Positions 62,124 through 64,000 of a stretch of DNA of 64,000 nt are shown in pieces (the stretch's first letter is position 1; each line of letters opens with the position of its first letter). A program made the translations under genes and the position numbers. Location of the stretch: positions 1,783,501 through 1,847,500 of the forward strand of contig NZ_CP136628.1 in assembly GCF_032918005.1 (NCBI RefSeq), in the 5' to 3' direction. The notes under the pieces were generated by a model, which did no database searches, was not told the origin of the DNA, and saw nothing but the letters and a program-made list of their open reading frames with translations. The DNA is from Bradyrhizobium sp. NDS-1 (GTDB lineage Bacteria; Pseudomonadota; Alphaproteobacteria; Rhizobiales; Xanthobacteraceae).

Positions 62124-62153
62124 CCGCCTCTCCCCGTGAGCGAGGAGAGGCGG
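62124..62153. terminator. Hairpin between convergent genes, REP-like
   Basis: Ten-base perfect arms CCGCCTCTCC (62124-62133) and GGAGAGGCGG (62144-62153), loop of ten. Lies between converging stops at 62107 and 62162. The core resembles the CTCTCC palindromes at 56519-56624, so it may be a single copy of that repeat used as a terminator. Confidence 0.55.
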
Positions 62154-62161
62154 AGACAGGA

Positions 62162-62464
62162 CTATTTCTGCTTCTGCAACTTCGTCAGCGTGCCGGTGCC
62201 GTTCGCCTCGGTGGCGGTATAGCTCACCCTGTCGCCGGCATGGACGGCGTCCAGCATCGCGGCGTCCTTTGCCTTGAATTCCTGGAGCGCGCCGGCGCTA
62301 CCTGTGCTGGCGCCGACCGTGCCCTTTTGCGCCTGCTGGATCGAGATCGTGCCGTTGAGCCGGTCGATCCGCATGACCATTCCGGTCATGTCTTCGGCAA
62401 AGGCGCTGGTTGCGAGCATCGTGGCGACCGCAGCGCCCGCGAGGATGAATTTCATGGTTCCCAT
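62162..62464 (-). CDS. Small exported CusF-like OB-fold protein
   Basis: A 100-residue exported protein: signal peptide 1-24 (SAFAED), then a small beta-barrel domain (MTGMVMRIDRLNGTISIQQ, FKAKDAAMLDAVHAGDRVSYTA) with the outline of CusF/DUF1344 copper-binding domains. The copper-binding His/Met/Trp set of CusF is not evident, so metal binding is uncertain. GGGAGGCCTCG favours the ATG at 62464 over the ATG at 62455. Located among the PQQ accessory genes. Confidence 0.65.
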   Translation of the reverse strand: MGTMKFILAGAAVATMLATSAFAEDMTGMVMRIDRLNGTISIQQAQKGTVGASTGSAGALQEFKAKDAAMLDAVHAGDRVSYTATEANGTGTLTKLQKQK

Positions 62465-62612
62465 CGAGGCCTCCCGATGTCCTGGATTGGAATGTCTTGG
62501 ATTGACTTGGACAAGACCTCCCAAGGCGATTTGGTTCCGCCTGCTAGCGCGGCGAAAGGTTAACGATCGTGAACATAGCTCGGGAACTTTGAAGCAGCTC
62601 ATGCTGCCGACC

Positions 62613-63221
62613 CTATTCCATTTCCTGCTGGATCACGCGGCCGAGCGCGAACAGGCGCTGGTCGATCGTGGTTGGAACCTCGCAGACGAACCGCACCACC
62701 TTGTTGCGGTCCTCGAAAATGCGGGTCTTCCAGATGAGTTCGTTGCCGAGCGCCTCCACCTTGGCATCGTCACGCGGGGTGGCACCCTGAAGCGCCTGGA
62801 GCTGAACTGCCTCCTCGCGGATCTTGTCGGCGGCCTCGCGCTGCTTGCGGCTGACGCGCTCCAGCCCGCTCATGACTTGCGAACGCTGGGCATTGAGCGT
62901 TTCGAACAGGCCGGCGAACAGCAGCTTGGCATTCGCAGACTTGTCGGCGGAAGAGGCGGCCAAAAAGTCTTTCACCGATTTCTCGGCTTCGTCCATCGAC
63001 GTCTTGCGCGCTGACAGTTTTGCGACCAGCGCCACGATTTTCGTGTCGTTCTTCCACCTGGTCTCGGCGTCGTCGAGCGCAGGACCAGCCCAGACCGCGG
63101 CGAGCGAGATCTCCGGCACCTTGGCCTGCGTGCAGGGCCAGTTGGGGTAGCGCGGATCGGCCGCGCGGGCCGCCGTGCCGGACAGCACGAGCGCCAGAAC
63201 TGCCATCGCCAGAACCTTCAT
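62613..63221 (-). CDS. Exported helical protein linked to the PQQ-associated ABC transporter
   Basis: A 202-residue exported protein with signal peptide (1-21, ARAAD), an N-terminal segment with PRYPNWPCTQAKVPEI, and a long helical, probably coiled-coil middle (about 55-150). One further Cys is near the C-terminus (FVCEVP), giving a possible disulfide. Its start overlaps the stop of the ABC permease (ATGA) and GCAGGAGGCGAAGG precedes it, so it works with that transporter. No named family recognised; likely an accessory of the quinoprotein system. Confidence 0.75.
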   Translation of the reverse strand: MKVLAMAVLALVLSGTAARAADPRYPNWPCTQAKVPEISLAAVWAGPALDDAETRWKNDTKIVALVAKLSARKTSMDEAEKSVKDFLAASSADKSANAKLLFAGLFETLNAQRSQVMSGLERVSRKQREAADKIREEAVQLQALQGATPRDDAKVEALGNELIWKTRIFEDRNKVVRFVCEVPTTIDQRLFALGRVIQQEME

Positions 63222-64000
63222 CCTTCGCCTCCTGCAGGCCCCCGTCGCGCCAGCCCACGCGAGGGATCATAGGCCCAAATCGCGCCGATCATGAAGACGA
63301 TTGTGCAAGCCGCGACCACCGCGAGCGAGATCCAGTTGATCTGTCCGTACAGCGCAAAACGTATCAGCTCGACTGCGTGGGTGAACGGATTGGCCTCGCA
63401 GAGATAGTACAGATAAGGACTGCCCTCCCGCACCCGCCAGAGCGGATAGAGCGCGGAGGAAGCGAAGAACATCGGGAAGATCACGAAGTTCATCACGCCG
63501 GCGAAGTTTTCGAGCTGCTTGATGCCGGAGGAGATCAGCATGCCGAGCGAACCCAGCATCAGCCCCGACAGGATCAACGCCGGCAGCACGGTGAGATAGC
63601 CCGATGACGGCGGGGTGATGTCCCAGAACCAGGCGATCAGCAGGAACGCATAGACCTGGAGCAACGACACCGCGGTGCCTGCCAGCAGCTTGCAGAACAG
63701 CAAGAACCCGCGCGGCAGCGGGCTCACCAGCAGCGTGCGCATGTTGCCCATTTCGCGGTCATAGACCATCGAGAGCGAGGATTGCATGCCGTTGAAGAGC
63801 TGGATCATCGCCATCAGACCGGGCGCGATATACACCTCGTAGAGGATATAGGTTTCGTAGGGCGGGATGATGGAGATGCCGAGCACCTGGCGGAAGCCGG
63901 CGGCGAAGATGAACAGCCACACCAGCGGCCGCACCAGCGCCGAGACGAAGCGCTCGCGCTGATGCAGGAAGCGCAATCCCTCGCGCCAGACGATGCCGGT
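63218..64000 (-). CDS. ABC-2 type permease of the PQQ alcohol-oxidation system (PedC-like), partial
   Basis: ABC-2 type membrane permease whose frame is open through the right edge; about 260 C-terminal residues are present of a usual 260-280, so only the N-terminus is missing. It has the ABC-2 core IAPGLMAMIQLFNGMQSSL, VYDREMGNMRTLLVSPLPR, a LISSGIKQLENFAGVMNFVIFPMFFASSALYPL segment, and AYDPSRGLARRG at the end. Permeases of this kind accompany PQQ-dependent alcohol dehydrogenases (PedC of Pseudomonas). What it transports is unknown. It overlaps the helical exported protein gene. Confidence 0.88.
   Translation of the reverse strand, partial: TGIVWREGLRFLHQRERFVSALVRPLVWLFIFAAGFRQVLGISIIPPYETYILYEVYIAPGLMAMIQLFNGMQSSLSMVYDREMGNMRTLLVSPLPRGFLLFCKLLAGTAVSLLQVYAFLLIAWFWDITPPSSGYLTVLPALILSGLMLGSLGMLISSGIKQLENFAGVMNFVIFPMFFASSALYPLWRVREGSPYLYYLCEANPFTHAVELIRFALYGQINWISLAVVAACTIVFMIGAIWAYDPSRGLARRGPAGGEG

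Overview
The window looks like chromosome of a Bradyrhizobium-type alphaproteobacterium (Nitrobacteraceae). Pointers are the high GC content and the small rhizobial families (two DUF6894 proteins, DUF992, a TAT-signal protein with a CGWRW-rich tail). Others are an FNR/FixK-type box (TTGAT-N4-ATCAA), EcfG-type general-stress promoters (GGAAC-N16-CGTT) and the palindromic intergenic repeats typical of that group. The species assignment is inference. No RNA genes, CRISPR arrays, insertion sequences or phage genes were seen.

1-21 kb is a stress and envelope region. It starts with the inner-membrane pump (cut by the left edge) and adaptor of an RND efflux system. Then come an HdeD-type protein, DUF992, an AI-2E-family permease, a frameshifted APC amino-acid permease, a Bax-inhibitor-1/YccA protein and a DUF1269 protein. 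An intact APC antiporter lies next to arginine deiminase (arcD-like/arcA). An outer-membrane barrel protein follows, then a NarX-type histidine kinase with two LuxR-type response regulators. The kinase is preceded by a tiny same-frame ORF with a strong ribosome-binding site. A PepSY protein and an orphan branched-chain-amino-acid-type binding protein close the region.

21.5-29 kb is an anaerobic-respiration island. A perfect FNR/FixK box precedes a DUF6894 gene, a polytopic membrane protein with conserved histidines, a double DUF2249 protein and a DUF59 protein. Divergent ubiD-ubiX and ubiT-ubiU-ubiV follow. UbiT/U/V with all eight iron-sulfur cysteines make O2-independent ubiquinone synthesis the likely theme.

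29-51 kb is one long minus-strand cluster of about 20 genes, read from high to low coordinates. It runs: binding protein, AraC regulator, LivHMG, a LivF-Tm-1 fusion, PEP-hydrolase-family protein and a giant flotillin. Then come two SRPBCC (CoxG-like) proteins and a molybdenum hydroxylase (FAD, 2Fe-2S and a molybdopterin subunit split into two genes). A MoxR ATPase, a VWA (CoxE-like) protein, an amidohydrolase, a lactonase-like metallohydrolase, an SMP-30/isochorismatase fusion and an azoreductase-like flavoprotein complete it. It looks like import and oxidative-hydrolytic breakdown of an unidentified, perhaps heterocyclic or aromatic, compound. It is the best candidate here for an undescribed system.

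51-58.5 kb holds stress and repair genes: an SDR and a YciE-type DUF892 protein under EcfG-type promoters, then a BisC-type sulfoxide reductase, OsmC, MsrA and an MFS transporter. 58.7-64 kb is the accessory part of a PQQ (quinoprotein) alcohol-oxidation system: SoxYZ-like carrier, zinc metallohydrolase, MoxJ/XoxJ-like binding protein, CXXXCW protein and an ABC-2 permease cut by the right edge. The quinoprotein dehydrogenase itself is not in the window.
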